In this document: positions 16,929 through 26,131 of the stretch, piece by piece
Layout of the letters: each line of letters begins with the position of its first letter
Numbering within the stretch: the first letter of the stretch is position 1
Made by a program: the position numbers and the translations under genes
From: Blastococcus saxobsidens DD2
GTDB lineage: Bacteria; Actinomycetota; Actinomycetes; Mycobacteriales; Geodermatophilaceae
Length of the DNA stretch: 64,000 nucleotides
Assembly: GCF_000284015.1 (NCBI RefSeq)
Contig: NC_016943.1
Location: 4,753,541-4,817,540 of the forward strand
Reading direction: 5' to 3'
Notes under the pieces: model-generated
Database searches by the model: none
Told to the model about the DNA's origin: nothing
What the model saw: the letters and a program-made list of their open reading frames with translations, nothing else

Positions 16929-16959
16929 GGAGCGCACGACCCGAACGGTCGTGCGCTCC
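16929..16959. terminator. Hairpin terminator after GGDEF-EAL gene
   Basis: A perfect 12-bp inverted repeat (ggagcgcacgac at 16929-16940, complement at 16948-16959) with a seven-base loop, followed by tt. It lies between the rightward GGDEF-EAL gene and the leftward broken receptor gene and suits both. Confidence 0.75.
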
Positions 16960-16999
16960 TTCCGGTGTCCGGATCAGCGCCGGTTCGCTCCTCGCGCGA

Positions 17000-18608
17000 T
17001 CAGTAGGTGAACTGCCCGATGTTCGTGCGCAGGTCGGCGGCCATCCGGGACAGCTCGTCCACCGCCACCCGCGTCTGGCTCAGCGCCTGGGTGGTGGAGC
17101 CGGCCGCCTCGGAGACACCGGTGATGTTCTCGGCGATCTGCGTGGTGCCGCCGGCGGCCTCCTGGACCGAACGGGACATCTCGTTGGTGGTGGCGGTCTG
17201 CTCCTCCACCGCCGAAGCGATCGTGGTCTGCCGGTCGGAGAATCTGCGCGACGATCGAGCTGATCTCCTCGATCGCGGCCACCGCCGCGGTGGTGTCACC
17301 CTGGATGGCCAGCACCCGCTTGGCGATGTCCTCGGTGGCCTTCGCGGTCTCCTGCGCCAGCTCCTTCACCTCGTTCGCGACGACCGCGAAGCCCTTGCCG
17401 GCCTCGCCGGCACGCGCCGCCTCGATCGTGGCGTTCAGCGCGAGCAGGTTCGTCTGCTCGGCGATCGAGGTGATCACCTTGACGACGTTGCCGATCTCGG
17501 CCGAGGAGTCACCGAGCTTGGCGACCGTGGCGGTCGTGGCCGCAGCGGCGTCCACCGCACGGGCGGCGACCTGGCTGGCCTCGGCCGCGTTGCTGGCGAT
17601 CTCGCGGATGGAGGCACCCATCTGCTCCGCGCCGGCGGCGACGGTCTGCACGCTGCGGGAGACCTCTTCCGCGGCACCGGACACCACACCGGACTGCGCC
17701 GAGGTCTCCTCGGCCGAGGCCGAGATCTGCGCCGACTAGGCCGACAGCTCCTCGGAGCTGGCGGCCACGGCGGTCGCCGAGTCGGACACCGAGGCCAGCA
17801 CCGCCCGCAGGTTCGCCTGGGCGGCGTCGAGGGACGCGGCCATCTGGCCCACCTCGTCGCGGGAGGTGACTCCGGTGACGACGGTGAGGTCCCCCTTCGC
17901 CAGGGCGTCCAGCGAGGTCTTGACCCGCGCGACCGGCCGGGTGACCGAGCGCATGGTCAGGACGCTGATCCCGATGATCACCAGCACCCCGGCGACCGCC
18001 GCCGCGATCGCGATGAGCTCGGCCTGCGCGAGAGCGTCGTCGAGGCGCACCTGTGCGGCGTCGCTCTCGCTCGCCAGCACGTCCTTGGCCTCGCTGACGG
18101 CACCGTCGGTCAGATCGTTCGCCGCCTGGATCTCCTCCCAGCGGCCCCGCATCGTCACGGGGTCGACGACGGCCAGGTCCACCCAGGCGGAGATTGCGTC
18201 GGTGTAGGCGCGGAAGCTGTCGGCCAGGCCGGCCACCGACTCGGCGGCGGGGCCGGTGATCGGGATCGTGGCCAGCTCGGCGAGCATGCCCTCGGGCGTG
18301 GCGATGTCGTCGGCGAGTTCGGCGAGCTGAGCCTCGGGGTCCGCTCGGACGATGGTCTTGAAGCCGTCCACCTTGAGCTCACTGGCCCGGGTGTCGAGCT
18401 GCAGCACCAGCTCCTCGGCCTCGTTGAGGTACCGGAGCTCGGTGTTGGCGTCCTGCACCGAGGCGTTGCCGACCAGCACGGCGGTGACCAAACCGCTGAA
18501 CGCGAGGACCACGACCCCGACCAGGATGCCGAATTTCACCGCGAGTGGGCGGTCGGCGAACCATCCGGAGCGCCGAGGGGCGGCGAGAGAAGGGGGAGGG
18601 CTGTTCAC
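17000..18608 (-). pseudogene. Chemoreceptor gene broken by amber codon and frameshift
   Basis: The full layout of a methyl-accepting chemotaxis protein is present: a basic N-terminus ending GWFADRPL, two membrane segments, HAMP and signalling domain, ending [13 protein letters not shown]. The frame is broken twice. Codon 291 is TAG (cta at 17736-17738) where the intact paralogue has serine in EELSASSAQ. An extra adenine at 17241-17242 (ggagaatctg against ggagatctg in the paralogue) shifts the frame 80 codons before the end. Without repair, only the sensor and HAMP part (290 residues) would be made, unable to bind CheA. Two separate lesions argue for a decayed gene rather than a single sequencing error. 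Confidence 0.85.
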
Positions 18609-18918
18609 GAGTTACCGTCCAATAAGAGGAAGTGGTCGTTGCACCGGATGTGACGTCGTGGTCAGTGTGGTGACTCCACTCTCGGAATGACGCAGTCCAC
18701 GCGCGCCATTTCCACATCGTGATGCATGAGCCGCATCAGCCGATGTGCACAGCCGATGTGTCGACACGGCAGGAATGGTCACCGATCGCTATTCCGACGC
18801 CTCGTCGGCTGCGTGGGAGTGCGCCGGTGGGATTGTCGACACATCCGGTGCACCGACCGCGAGCGACGGCGCCGGCCATGTCCGGTCCGGCGCTACGCCG
18901 CCGCGCCGGGCCCCCGCG
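18609..18918. other. Non-coding region with short direct repeat
   Basis: These 310 bases separate the broken receptor from otsB. The 11-mer cagccgatgtg occurs at 18737-18747 and 18750-18760, 13 bases apart. A 7-bp hairpin (gcgccgg 18869-18875 with its complement 18887-18893) lies near the otsB stop and could be a weak terminator. I see no convincing gene here. Confidence 0.5.
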
Positions 18919-19659
18919 TCAGACCAGTCGGTCGGCCAGCTTCCCGAGCAGCGCGACGGCGTCCGCGAGGCCGGCGACCCGGAACCGGGCCGCCGTGTCC
19001 CCGGCGCCCACCTTGACCGTCACGTCGTCGGGCCCGAGGGCGCGGAATCCGTCCTCGTCGGTCACGTCGTCACCGAGGTAGACCGCCGCAGCCGCACCGA
19101 GGTCGACGACCAGCCGGCGCAGCGCCGAACCCTTGTCGGCGTCGGTCACCGCCATCTCGAGCACGTCCTTGCCCGGTTTCATCGTCAGTGACGAATCCGC
19201 GTGCTGCCGGGCCTCGGCCAGCAGAGCGGCCGCCCGCTCGCGGTCGGCGACCTGCCGGACGTGGACGGCGACGCCGACCGGCTTGACCTCGAGCCGGGCG
19301 CCGGGCGTGCCGGCGACCAGGGGCTCGAGCCGCCGGGCGAGCTCGTCCCGGCGTCCGGCCAACTCGCCCACCAGCGGGCCGTCGTACTCCGCGCCGTGGC
19401 TGCCGATCCAGCGGAACGGACCGGACAGACCACTGGTCCGACGCAGGTCGTCCGCCCCGCGACCACTGACCAGGGCGACCGTGACTCCCTCCACCGCAGC
19501 GAGCCGCGCCAGCACCTCGGCGACACCGGGCTCGGGCACCGCGGCCGCAGGGTCGTCCCGCAGCCGGGCCAGGACGCCGTCGTAGTCGCTGGCCACCAGC
19601 AGCGGCCGTCGACCGGCGATGGCCGCGACGGCGTCGTCGAGGGCGGGGGAGGAGGTCAC
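18919..19659 (-). CDS. otsB: Trehalose-6-phosphate phosphatase
   Basis: A 246-residue HAD-superfamily phosphatase. Motif I is [12 protein letters not shown], with the nucleophile and acid/base aspartates in DYDG. Motif II is [11 protein letters not shown], and motifs III/IV are the lysine in [11 protein letters not shown] and the acidic [11 protein letters not shown]. Length and motifs fit OtsB, which removes phosphate from trehalose 6-phosphate to release trehalose. Its start overlaps the otsA stop (ATGA at 19656-19659), so synthase and phosphatase are made together. Trehalose protects against drying and salt. It is translated second in the operon. Confidence 0.92.
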   Translation of the reverse strand: MTSSPALDDAVAAIAGRRPLLVASDYDGVLARLRDDPAAAVPEPGVAEVLARLAAVEGVTVALVSGRGADDLRRTSGLSGPFRWIGSHGAEYDGPLVGELAGRRDELARRLEPLVAGTPGARLEVKPVGVAVHVRQVADRERAAALLAEARQHADSSLTMKPGKDVLEMAVTDADKGSALRRLVVDLGAAAAVYLGDDVTDEDGFRALGPDDVTVKVGAGDTAARFRVAGLADAVALLGKLADRLV

Positions 19660-21071
19660 GCCTGCCTGCGCAACGCATCGAAGAAGGACCCGGCCCAGTG
19701 CTCCAGGTCGTTCTTGAACAGGTGCCGGCGCATGGCCCGCATCCGCTTCGCCGCTTCGGCGGGCTCGATGCGCAGCGCCCGGACCAGTTGGTTCTTGACC
19801 CCGGCGATGTCGTGCGGGTTCACCAGGAATGCCTGCTTGAGCTCCGCGGCGGCGCCGGCGAACTCGGAGAGCACCAGGGCACCGCGCAGATCGCCGCGCG
19901 CGGCCACGTACTCCTTGGCGACCAGGTTCATGCCGTCGCGGTACGGCGTGACGAGCATGACGTCAGCCGCGCGGTAGAGCGCGGCCAGCTCCTCACGCGG
20001 CATCGACTGGTTGAAGTAGTGCACCGCCGGCCCGGCGATGGATCCGTAGACCCCGTTGATGTGGCCGACCTGCTGCTCGATCGTCTCCCGCATGTGGACG
20101 TAGTGCTCGACCCGCTCGCGACTGGGGGTGGCCACCTGGACCAGCACGGTGTCGGGCGCCTCCAGTGCGCCGTCCTCCAGCAGCTCCTGGAAGGCCTCCA
20201 GCCGGACGCTGATGCCCTTGGTGTAGTCCAGCCGGTCCACCCCGAGGATCATCTTGCTCGGGCTGCCCAGCTCCTTGCGGATCTCCTCGGCGCGGGCGAT
20301 GACCTCGGGCGAGCGGGCCAGGTCGTCGAAGGCGGCGACGTCGATGGAGATCGGGAAGGCCCGGGCGATGACCACCCGCCCGTCGTAGTCGATCTGGTTC
20401 CGGCGGCAGTCGAGGTCGTGCAGCCGGCGGGCGAGCTGGACGAAGTTCGCCGCCGCGGACGGCCGCTGGAAGCCCACCAGGTCGGCGCCGAGCAACCCTT
20501 CGATGATCGCCGACCGCCAGGGCAGCTGGGTGAAGAGCTCGTACGGCGGAAACGGGATGTGCAGGAAGAAGCCGATGGTCAGGTCGGGCCGGGCCTGCCG
20601 CAGCATGGCCGGCACCAGCTGCAGCTGGTAGTCGTGCACCCAGACGATGGCGTTCTCGGCCGCCACGGCCGCGGCGCGCTCGGCGAACCGCTTGTTGACC
20701 TGCACGTAGGTGTCCCACCAGTGCCGGTGGTACTCCGGCTTCTCCACCACGTCGTGGTAGAGCGGCCACAGGGAGGCGTTCGACATGCCCTCGTAGTAGC
20801 GGTCGACCTCCTCCTCGGTGAGTGGGACGGGGATCAGCGACATCCCGCCCGACTCGAACGGCTCCGGCGCCTCGCCGGCCGACCCCGACCAGCCGACCCA
20901 GGCCCCACCTCGCCCCGCCACGAACGGCTCCAGGGCGGTGACGAGCCCGCCGGGGCTGCGCTGCCAACGGACGGTGCCGTCCGGGTCGGTGACCTGGTCG
21001 ACCGGGAGGCGGTTGGCCACCACGACGACGGGGCTGTCCGCCCCGACCCTCTGATCCGTGTTCTCGGCCAT
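19656..21071 (-). CDS. otsA: Trehalose-6-phosphate synthase
   Basis: A 471-residue GT20 glycosyltransferase that joins glucose from UDP-, ADP- or GDP-glucose to glucose 6-phosphate. Visible family motifs are [10 protein letters not shown] at the N-terminus, SPGGLVTAL for phosphate binding, [39 protein letters not shown] and [15 protein letters not shown] near the C-terminus. Length is typical. It starts at ATG 21071 and overlaps otsB. An N-terminal extension of about 14 polar residues precedes the fold. With the TreS-like enzyme at 37270-38937 the cell may have two trehalose routes. Confidence 0.95.
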   Translation of the reverse strand: MAENTDQRVGADSPVVVVANRLPVDQVTDPDGTVRWQRSPGGLVTALEPFVAGRGGAWVGWSGSAGEAPEPFESGGMSLIPVPLTEEEVDRYYEGMSNASLWPLYHDVVEKPEYHRHWWDTYVQVNKRFAERAAAVAAENAIVWVHDYQLQLVPAMLRQARPDLTIGFFLHIPFPPYELFTQLPWRSAIIEGLLGADLVGFQRPSAAANFVQLARRLHDLDCRRNQIDYDGRVVIARAFPISIDVAAFDDLARSPEVIARAEEIRKELGSPSKMILGVDRLDYTKGISVRLEAFQELLEDGALEAPDTVLVQVATPSRERVEHYVHMRETIEQQVGHINGVYGSIAGPAVHYFNQSMPREELAALYRAADVMLVTPYRDGMNLVAKEYVAARGDLRGALVLSEFAGAAAELKQAFLVNPHDIAGVKNQLVRALRIEPAEAAKRMRAMRRHLFKNDLEHWAGSFFDALRRQA

Positions 21072-21155
21072 ACCGTCTTGACCCTATCCATCGGGTCGCG
21101 ACTCCGCCCTCCGGGTCGGCGCGGTGGCCGGCGGTGGGATGCCCCGGTACCCCCG

Positions 21156-21512
21156 TCAGAGCGCGCCGGCGACCAGGTAGCCGGCGGCGGCGGCACCGAT
21201 GCCCAGGACGAGCGTCGTCGCCACGTACGCCAGCGACCGGCCCGACGTTCCCTCGGTCCGCAGCCGGACGGCGTCGACCCCGAACGTCGAGAAGGTCGTC
21301 AGCGCACCGCAGAAGCCGCCGCCCACGAGCGCCAGCACGGCGGCCGGGACGTCGGCCAGTCCCAGCAGCACGCCGAGCACGACGCTGCCGACGACGTTGA
21401 CCACCAGCGTGCCCGGCGCGGGGTCTCGCCCGTCCCGGCCCGCGACCCGGGTGACCAGCAGGCGCAGCGGCGCCCCGACCGCAGCGCCGAGGGCCACCAG
21501 GAGCGGCGTCAC
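21156..21512 (-). CDS. crcB: CrcB/Fluc fluoride channel subunit
   Basis: A 118-residue, four-helix membrane protein of the CrcB (Fluc) family that exports fluoride as a dual-topology dimer. Diagnostic stretches are GAAVGAPLRLLVTR at the N-terminus, GTLVVNVVGSVVLGVL with the pore asparagine and GGGFCGALTTFSTFGVDAV with the Phe/Ser/Thr filter. The GTG at 21512 overlaps the stop of the second crcB gene (GTGA). Paired Fluc genes in actinobacteria commonly form heterodimers with opposite membrane orientation. I looked for a fluoride riboswitch in the leader and did not find its conserved core. Confidence 0.9.
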   Translation of the reverse strand: MTPLLVALGAAVGAPLRLLVTRVAGRDGRDPAPGTLVVNVVGSVVLGVLLGLADVPAAVLALVGGGFCGALTTFSTFGVDAVRLRTEGTSGRSLAYVATTLVLGIGAAAAGYLVAGAL

Positions 21513-21883
21513 CGGGCCGGCCGCCGGACGACCGACGTCCCCAGCACGACCGCCGCGATCCCCCCGACGACCGAGGCCAGCACGTACCCCGCGCCGAGCA
21601 CGAGGGCGCCGCCGTCGACGAGGCGGACCACCTCGACGGCGAAGGCGGAGTACGTCGTGAAACCGCCGAGAACACCGACGCCGAGGAACGGCCGCACCCA
21701 GGTCGGTTCGGGGGAGCGGGCGGCCAGCACGGCGAGCAGGGCGCCGATCAGGAAGCAGCCGATCAGGTTGACCAGCAGCGTGGCCCACGGCCAGCCGGCG
21801 GGGGAGGAGGGCAGCACCTCGGCCAGTGCCCACCGCCCCAGCGCGCCGAGGGCGCCGCCCAGCGCCGCGAGCAGATACGCCAT
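21509..21883 (-). CDS. crcB: CrcB/Fluc fluoride channel subunit
   Basis: A 124-residue partner of the downstream crcB. Four hydrophobic helices are evident, with GGALGALGRWALAE, ATLLVNLIGCFLIGALL and GVLGGFTTYSAFAVEVV, the last containing the family's conserved GxxGGxTTFSTF region in the variant form GGFTTYSAF. It ends RRPAR, a positive tail that helps set topology. It starts with ATG at 21883, is translated first of the pair and is divergent from the CoA-transferase gene at 21974 with a 90-base shared spacer. Confidence 0.9.
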   Translation of the reverse strand: MAYLLAALGGALGALGRWALAEVLPSSPAGWPWATLLVNLIGCFLIGALLAVLAARSPEPTWVRPFLGVGVLGGFTTYSAFAVEVVRLVDGGALVLGAGYVLASVVGGIAAVVLGTSVVRRPAR

Positions 21884-21973
21884 CTGTGACCTGGCCCTCC
21901 CTCGGTTGCCGGCGTCGGGCAGAGTGCCCCCGGGAGGGTCGCACGCCGTCGGCCCGGGGCAGGGGAGGACGCC

Positions 21974-23074
21974 GTGGGACCGCTGGCGGGTGTGCGGGTC
22001 GTCGAGTTCGCCGGGCTGGGACCGGGGCCGTTCTGCGGGATGCTGCTGGCCGACCTGGGTGCCGACGTCGTCCGGATCGACCGCCGGGGCGCCCGCGGCG
22101 GGCTGCTCGGCTCGCTCGGCGCGACCTCCCTGCTCGACCGCGGGAAGCGGTCGATCGCGCTCGACCTCAAGGACCCCGCCGACGTCGATGTGGTGCGGGC
22201 TCTCGTGCGGCGGGCCGACGTCCTGCTCGAGGGCTTCCGTCCCGGGGTCATGGAGCGGCTGGGGCTGGGTCCCGACGAACTGCTGGGAGAAAACCCCGCT
22301 CTCGTCTACGGCCGGATGACCGGGTGGGGCCAGACCGGACCGCTCGCGCACAGCGCCGGCCACGACATCGGCTACATCGCGCTCACCGGCGTGCTCGGGG
22401 CCAGCGGGCGCCCGGACGAGCGCCCCGCACCGCCGCTGAACCTGCTCGGCGACTTCGGCGGCGGGGGGGTGTTCCTCGCGCTCGGCGCGCTCGCGGCGCT
22501 GATCCGCGCCCGCGCGACGGGGGAGGGACAGGTGGTGGATGCGGCGATCGTCGACGGCACGGCCGTCCTGACCACGATGATCCACGGCATGCTCGGCGCC
22601 GGCGCCTGGACCGACGAGCGCGGCCGGAACCTGCTCGACACCGGCGCCCCGTTCTACGACGTCTACCGCTGCGCCGATGGGCAGTTCCTCGCCGTCGGTG
22701 CGCTGGAGGAGCAGTTCTACGCCGCGCTGCTCGAGGGCCTGGGCCTGAGCGGCGACGAGTCGCTGCCCGACCGGAACGACCCGCGCCAGTGGCCGGCGCT
22801 GCGCGAGCGGTTCACCGACGCGTTCGCGGCCCGCACCCGCGCGGAGTGGTGGCAGGTGTTCGAGGGCACCGACGCCTGCGTCGCGCCGGTCTGGTCGTTG
22901 CTGGAGGCGACCGAGGACCGGCACAACACCGAGCGTGGGGTCTTCGTCGAGGTCGACGGTGTGCGGCAGCCCGCCGTCGCCCCCCGCTTCTCGGTCACCC
23001 CGGGTGCCGTGGGCTCGGTTCCCGCGCCGGGGCAGCACGACGAGGAGATCCTCGCGGAGCTGGGACTGCGGTAG
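21974..23074 (+). CDS. Class III CoA-transferase / alpha-methylacyl-CoA racemase
   Basis: A 366-residue member of the CaiB/BaiF family. N-terminal MGPLAGVRVVEFAGLGPGPF and ADLGADVVRIDR form the CoA-binding fold. AGHDIGYIALTG and LLGDFGGGG correspond to the His and Asp pair that swap the alpha proton in alpha-methylacyl-CoA racemase, and these motifs are closer to racemase than to CoA-transferase members. The likely role is epimerising 2-methyl-branched acyl-CoAs for beta-oxidation. The GTG at 21974 follows ggggagga. It is a monocistronic gene, and no fatty-acid genes are adjacent, so the substrate is not shown by context. Confidence 0.85.
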   Translation: MGPLAGVRVVEFAGLGPGPFCGMLLADLGADVVRIDRRGARGGLLGSLGATSLLDRGKRSIALDLKDPADVDVVRALVRRADVLLEGFRPGVMERLGLGPDELLGENPALVYGRMTGWGQTGPLAHSAGHDIGYIALTGVLGASGRPDERPAPPLNLLGDFGGGGVFLALGALAALIRARATGEGQVVDAAIVDGTAVLTTMIHGMLGAGAWTDERGRNLLDTGAPFYDVYRCADGQFLAVGALEEQFYAALLEGLGLSGDESLPDRNDPRQWPALRERFTDAFAARTRAEWWQVFEGTDACVAPVWSLLEATEDRHNTERGVFVEVDGVRQPAVAPRFSVTPGAVGSVPAPGQHDEEILAELGLR

Positions 23075-23490
23075 TCGGGCGAAACTGTCAGCCCGCTCTT
23101 CTACTGTTCGCATCCACGCCACCGAGGTGCTGGTATCGCACTGGCGCTGGGACGGACGACGACGGGAGTCCGCGCCACGCCCTGCGGGGATGCCGATCGC
23201 CGCCGCGGGCGCCCGGCTGGATGGCCGACAGGGTGGCCGAGCCCTCGCCGGCAGGCCGGTCGATGCCGGGTGGGACCCAACCCTCACGGATGCGATGACG
23301 GCCTACGGCCAGGTGGTCGAGGAGGAGCGGGTCGCCGACGTCCTGGTCGACGATCTGGACAGCCGACGAACCTCGGGGCGACCGCCTCGCGCGATCGGCC
23401 ACGCCTGACTCCGCGATGCTGCCGGACGGCCCGAGTCGGTCCGCCGGGCCCCGCTGTGCTCTGCCTCGGCGCGCCGCGACGAGCGGTGTG
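23075..23490. other. Intergenic region without recognisable gene
   Basis: Between the racemase and the VapC gene lie 416 bases. Short frames exist on both strands, but none has a good ribosome site plus recognisable protein sequence. One short rightward frame (MTAYGQVVEEERVADVLVDD from about 23294) reads like natural protein and might be a remnant, but I cannot assign it. Confidence 0.4.
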
Positions 23491-23871
23491 TCAGACCGGT
23501 ACCACGTCCAGCAGGTGGTCGAGCCCGACGAGGTCTGCTGCGTTACGGGTGTACAGGCGGGCTTCGTGCGCATGCGCCGTCGCGGCGATCAGCAGATCCA
23601 TAGCGCGAACGCGAGGTTGTCGGCCGGCAGCCACGACGGCGGCGGCCAGCTGGCCGTAGCTGACCGCCACCGCATCGTCCACGGGTAGCGCGTCGAACTT
23701 CCGTTGCAACACGGAGAGCCTGCGAAGACGCTCGGCCCGCACCGCCGGCTCGCCCGCCACCAGGACGCCGAAGTGCAACTCGGCCAACGTGACGGCGCTG
23801 ATCGCCAGCTCACCCTCCAGTGGACCCACGCCGGTGGCGATGAGCACGCTGGTGTCCAGGAGCGCTCTCAC
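23491..23871 (-). CDS. VapC-type PIN-domain ribonuclease toxin
   Basis: A 126-residue PIN domain. The acidic metal-binding residues are visible in ALLDTSVLI (first Asp), VTLAELHFG (Glu), and AMDLLIAATAHAH (third Asp region), with a final conserved RNAADL. Such toxins cut tRNA or rRNA when freed from their antitoxin. The GTG at 23871 overlaps the antitoxin stop (GTGA), so toxin synthesis depends on antitoxin translation. The length is normal, and all key acidic residues are present, so it is probably active. Confidence 0.88.
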   Translation of the reverse strand: MRALLDTSVLIATGVGPLEGELAISAVTLAELHFGVLVAGEPAVRAERLRRLSVLQRKFDALPVDDAVAVSYGQLAAAVVAAGRQPRVRAMDLLIAATAHAHEARLYTRNAADLVGLDHLLDVVPV

Positions 23872-24116
23872 CCGGCGTCCCAGGGATCGCGAAGCTCTTG
23901 GTCCACGCGGGCACGGTCGGATTCCCACGCGGGATCTGCCGGGCCGGTGAAGAGCTCGGCCACCTCGCTCCACCGCCGCCAGGCACGCGGAGGCACCGGA
24001 ACCAGCCGCGCGCTGACTCGACCGGCAACGGTGATCGTGACCTCCTCCCCGGCCTCGACCCGCCGCACCAACTCGGATGCCTGCTGGCGGAGTTCCCGCA
24101 GTCCCACAACGTCCAT
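23868..24116 (-). CDS. Phd/YefM-type antitoxin
   Basis: An 82-residue antitoxin. The N-terminal fold MDVVGLRELRQQASELVRRV with VEAGEEVTITVAGRVSARLVPV is typical of the Phd/YefM DNA-binding domain, and the acidic/tryptophan C-terminus would wrap the PIN toxin. I start it at the ATG at 24116. An in-frame ATG at 24134 would overlap the palindromic operator and adds only six residues. It is translated first and overlaps the toxin gene. It should repress its own promoter through the palindrome at 24127-24140. Confidence 0.85.
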   Translation of the reverse strand: MDVVGLRELRQQASELVRRVEAGEEVTITVAGRVSARLVPVPPRAWRRWSEVAELFTGPADPAWESDRARVDQELRDPWDAG

Positions 24117-24126
24117 CAGTCGAATG

Positions 24127-24140
24127 TAGCACAAGTGCTA
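24127..24140. promoter_or_regulatory. Palindromic operator of toxin-antitoxin pair
   Basis: tagcac at 24127-24132 and gtgcta at 24135-24140 form a perfect 6-bp inverted repeat around aa, ending 11 bases before the antitoxin ATG. The position and symmetry fit autorepression by the Phd-type antitoxin. Confidence 0.6.
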
Positions 24141-24363
24141 TGCTGGCTGTCGAGCGGCGTCCTGATGCTGCCACCACCCGTGCAGACCGGCTTCCGTCCG
24201 CGCAGGAGACGACCCCGCTCCCGGCGGCGGGTCCGGCCCGGGGTGGCGGGACCGCCGGCCGCCGCCGCAGGACGGGGTCAAGCCGCTCGCCCGACCGGGG
24301 AACCGCGCCATGGTGCGGCCTACCGGTCGATCAGGCGGTTCAACGTGACTGAAGACCAGGGCT

Positions 24364-26121
24364 TCAGCGGCGGCGGGTCTCCGGGAACAGCAGGTCGACG
24401 AACCGCTCCGCCGTGGGCTGCGGCTCGTGGTTGGCCAGACCGGGGCGCTCGTTGGCCTCGATGAACACGTACTCCGGAGCGTCGACCGCCGGCACGAGGA
24501 AGTCGATGCCGGTGACCGGGATGCCCAGCGCCTCGGCCGCGCGGACGGCCGCCTCGGCGATGTTCGGGTGCAGCTGGTCGGTGACGTCCTCGATCGTGCC
24601 GCCGGTGTGCAGGTTCGCCGTCCGCCGGACGGACACCCGCTCCCCGTTGCGCGGCACGTCGTCCATCGCGTAGCCCGCCTCGGCGACCACCTCGGCGGTC
24701 GCCTCGTCCAGCGGGATCCGCGACTCCCCACCGGTGGCCCGCTCCCGCCGCCGGCTGGTGGACCGCACCAGGTCGGCGACGGCGTGCCGGCCGTCGCCCA
24801 CGATCTCCGCCGGTCGGCGGACGGCGGCGGCGACGACCTCCCGGTCGATCACGACCACCCGCAGGTCCTGGCCGTCCACCCGCTCCTCGACCAGCACGTC
24901 CGGGCAGAACTGCAGCGCCAGCGCGACCGCCCGCTCGAGCCCGGCCTCGTCCTTCACACCGACGGTGATCCCGCGGCCCTGCTCCCCGCGGGCGGGCTTG
25001 ACCACGACGTCGCCGGCGGCGTGCAGCAGCGTCGTCGCGTCGTCGAGGTCGCCCTCGCAGGCCAGCGCGCCCTGCGCGACCCGCACCCCGGCGCGCCGCA
25101 TGATCCGGCGGGTGACCCGCTTGTCGTCGCAGCGGCTGAGGGCCACCGCGGTGGTGAACTCCGACAGCGATTCCCGGGTGAGCACCGACCGGCCACCCAG
25201 CGTCAGCCTCATCTCGCCCCAGTCGGCGTCGGTGACCTCCACGCGGATCCCGCGGCGCAGCGCCTCCTCGGCGATGATCAGCGCGTACGGGTTCAGCTGC
25301 TCCAGGCCCGGGGGCCGTGCGGCGAACAGCGGCGTGTTGATCGGGTTCTTGCGCTTCACGCAGACGGCGGCGACCCGGGTGAAACCGAGCTTGCGGTACA
25401 GCGTGATGGCCGCGGTGTTGTCGTGCATGACGGAGAGGTCCAGGTAGGCCCGGCCGCGCGCCACGTACCGCTCGACCAGCACCCGGACCAGCGCCTCACC
25501 GGTCCCCGGCGGGGCGTCCTGCTTGTCGGCCACCAGGCACCACAGGCTGGTGCCGCCCTCCGGGTCGTCGAAGGCCAGCGGGTGGTCGACACCCGTCACG
25601 GTGCCGACGATCTTGCCGGTGCGGGTGTCCTCGGCCACGAGGTAGGTGAAGGTGCGCGTGCGGTGGTTGGCCCACATCGTCGCGGGGTCGGCGGCCACCA
25701 TGCCGTTGCGCGCGTACAGCTCGTTGATCGCGACCATCTCGGCCTGCGACGTCACCGTCCGGACGAAGACGCCGCGGATGACCTCGGCCCGCGGGCGGTA
25801 GCGGTGCAGGTCCAGCCGGTAGGTGAGCGACGGGTCGATGAACAGCTCGTCCGGCGCCATCCCGACGAGCACCTGCGGGTCGCGCGGGTAGACGCAGATG
25901 TCCCGCCGTCCGGTCTCCTCGGCGCGCAGCACGTCGACGATGCGGCGCAGGTCGCGGAAGGTCTGGCCGAAGGCCAGCTGCCCCCAGCCGAGGTCCAGGA
26001 CGACGTCCTGGGCCATCCCCTCGATCTCGTGCGCCGAGGGCTCGTGCCAGGAGCGGCTGGTCAGCTCGGGCGTGGACGGGACCGCCGTGCGGCGGCGGTG
26101 ACCGGCCAACCGGGGTGCCAT
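24364..26121 (-). CDS. ngg: N-acetylglutaminylglutamine synthetase (GNAT + ATP-grasp)
   Basis: A 585-residue bifunctional protein. A GNAT acetyltransferase region spans about residues 110-290 (LDLSVMHDNTAAITLYRKLGF, split here, is the acetyl-CoA fold). An ATP-grasp ligase occupies about 330-580 (VVVKPARGEQGRGITVGV, DVLVEERVDGQDLRVVV, EYVFIEANERPGLANHEP). This layout is that of the synthetase that acetylates glutamine and joins a second glutamine in making the osmolyte NAGGN. The ATG at 26121 follows GAGGAGCG. It lies 10 bases after the amidotransferase gene, which completes the pathway, so the two form an operon for osmotic protection. Confidence 0.88.
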   Translation of the reverse strand: MAPRLAGHRRRTAVPSTPELTSRSWHEPSAHEIEGMAQDVVLDLGWGQLAFGQTFRDLRRIVDVLRAEETGRRDICVYPRDPQVLVGMAPDELFIDPSLTYRLDLHRYRPRAEVIRGVFVRTVTSQAEMVAINELYARNGMVAADPATMWANHRTRTFTYLVAEDTRTGKIVGTVTGVDHPLAFDDPEGGTSLWCLVADKQDAPPGTGEALVRVLVERYVARGRAYLDLSVMHDNTAAITLYRKLGFTRVAAVCVKRKNPINTPLFAARPPGLEQLNPYALIIAEEALRRGIRVEVTDADWGEMRLTLGGRSVLTRESLSEFTTAVALSRCDDKRVTRRIMRRAGVRVAQGALACEGDLDDATTLLHAAGDVVVKPARGEQGRGITVGVKDEAGLERAVALALQFCPDVLVEERVDGQDLRVVVIDREVVAAAVRRPAEIVGDGRHAVADLVRSTSRRRERATGGESRIPLDEATAEVVAEAGYAMDDVPRNGERVSVRRTANLHTGGTIEDVTDQLHPNIAEAAVRAAEALGIPVTGIDFLVPAVDAPEYVFIEANERPGLANHEPQPTAERFVDLLFPETRRR

Positions 26122-26131
26122 GGTCCGCTCC

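Noticed and set aside
18737-18760. Paired GCCGATGT boxes as sigma-28 promoters
   Set aside because: They point rightward where no gene follows and lack a TAAA-like -35 box at 15 bases, so I list them only as a short direct repeat.
21884-21973. Fluoride riboswitch in the crcB leader
   Set aside because: The spacer is GC-rich with one possible hairpin, but I could not find the conserved GGCGATGG core or the CTCCTAC end of the fluoride riboswitch.
23088-23573. A 161-codon leftward frame and a 157-codon rightward frame between the racemase and the VapC gene
   Set aside because: Neither has a convincing ribosome site or recognisable protein motifs, and both run into flanking genes in a different frame.
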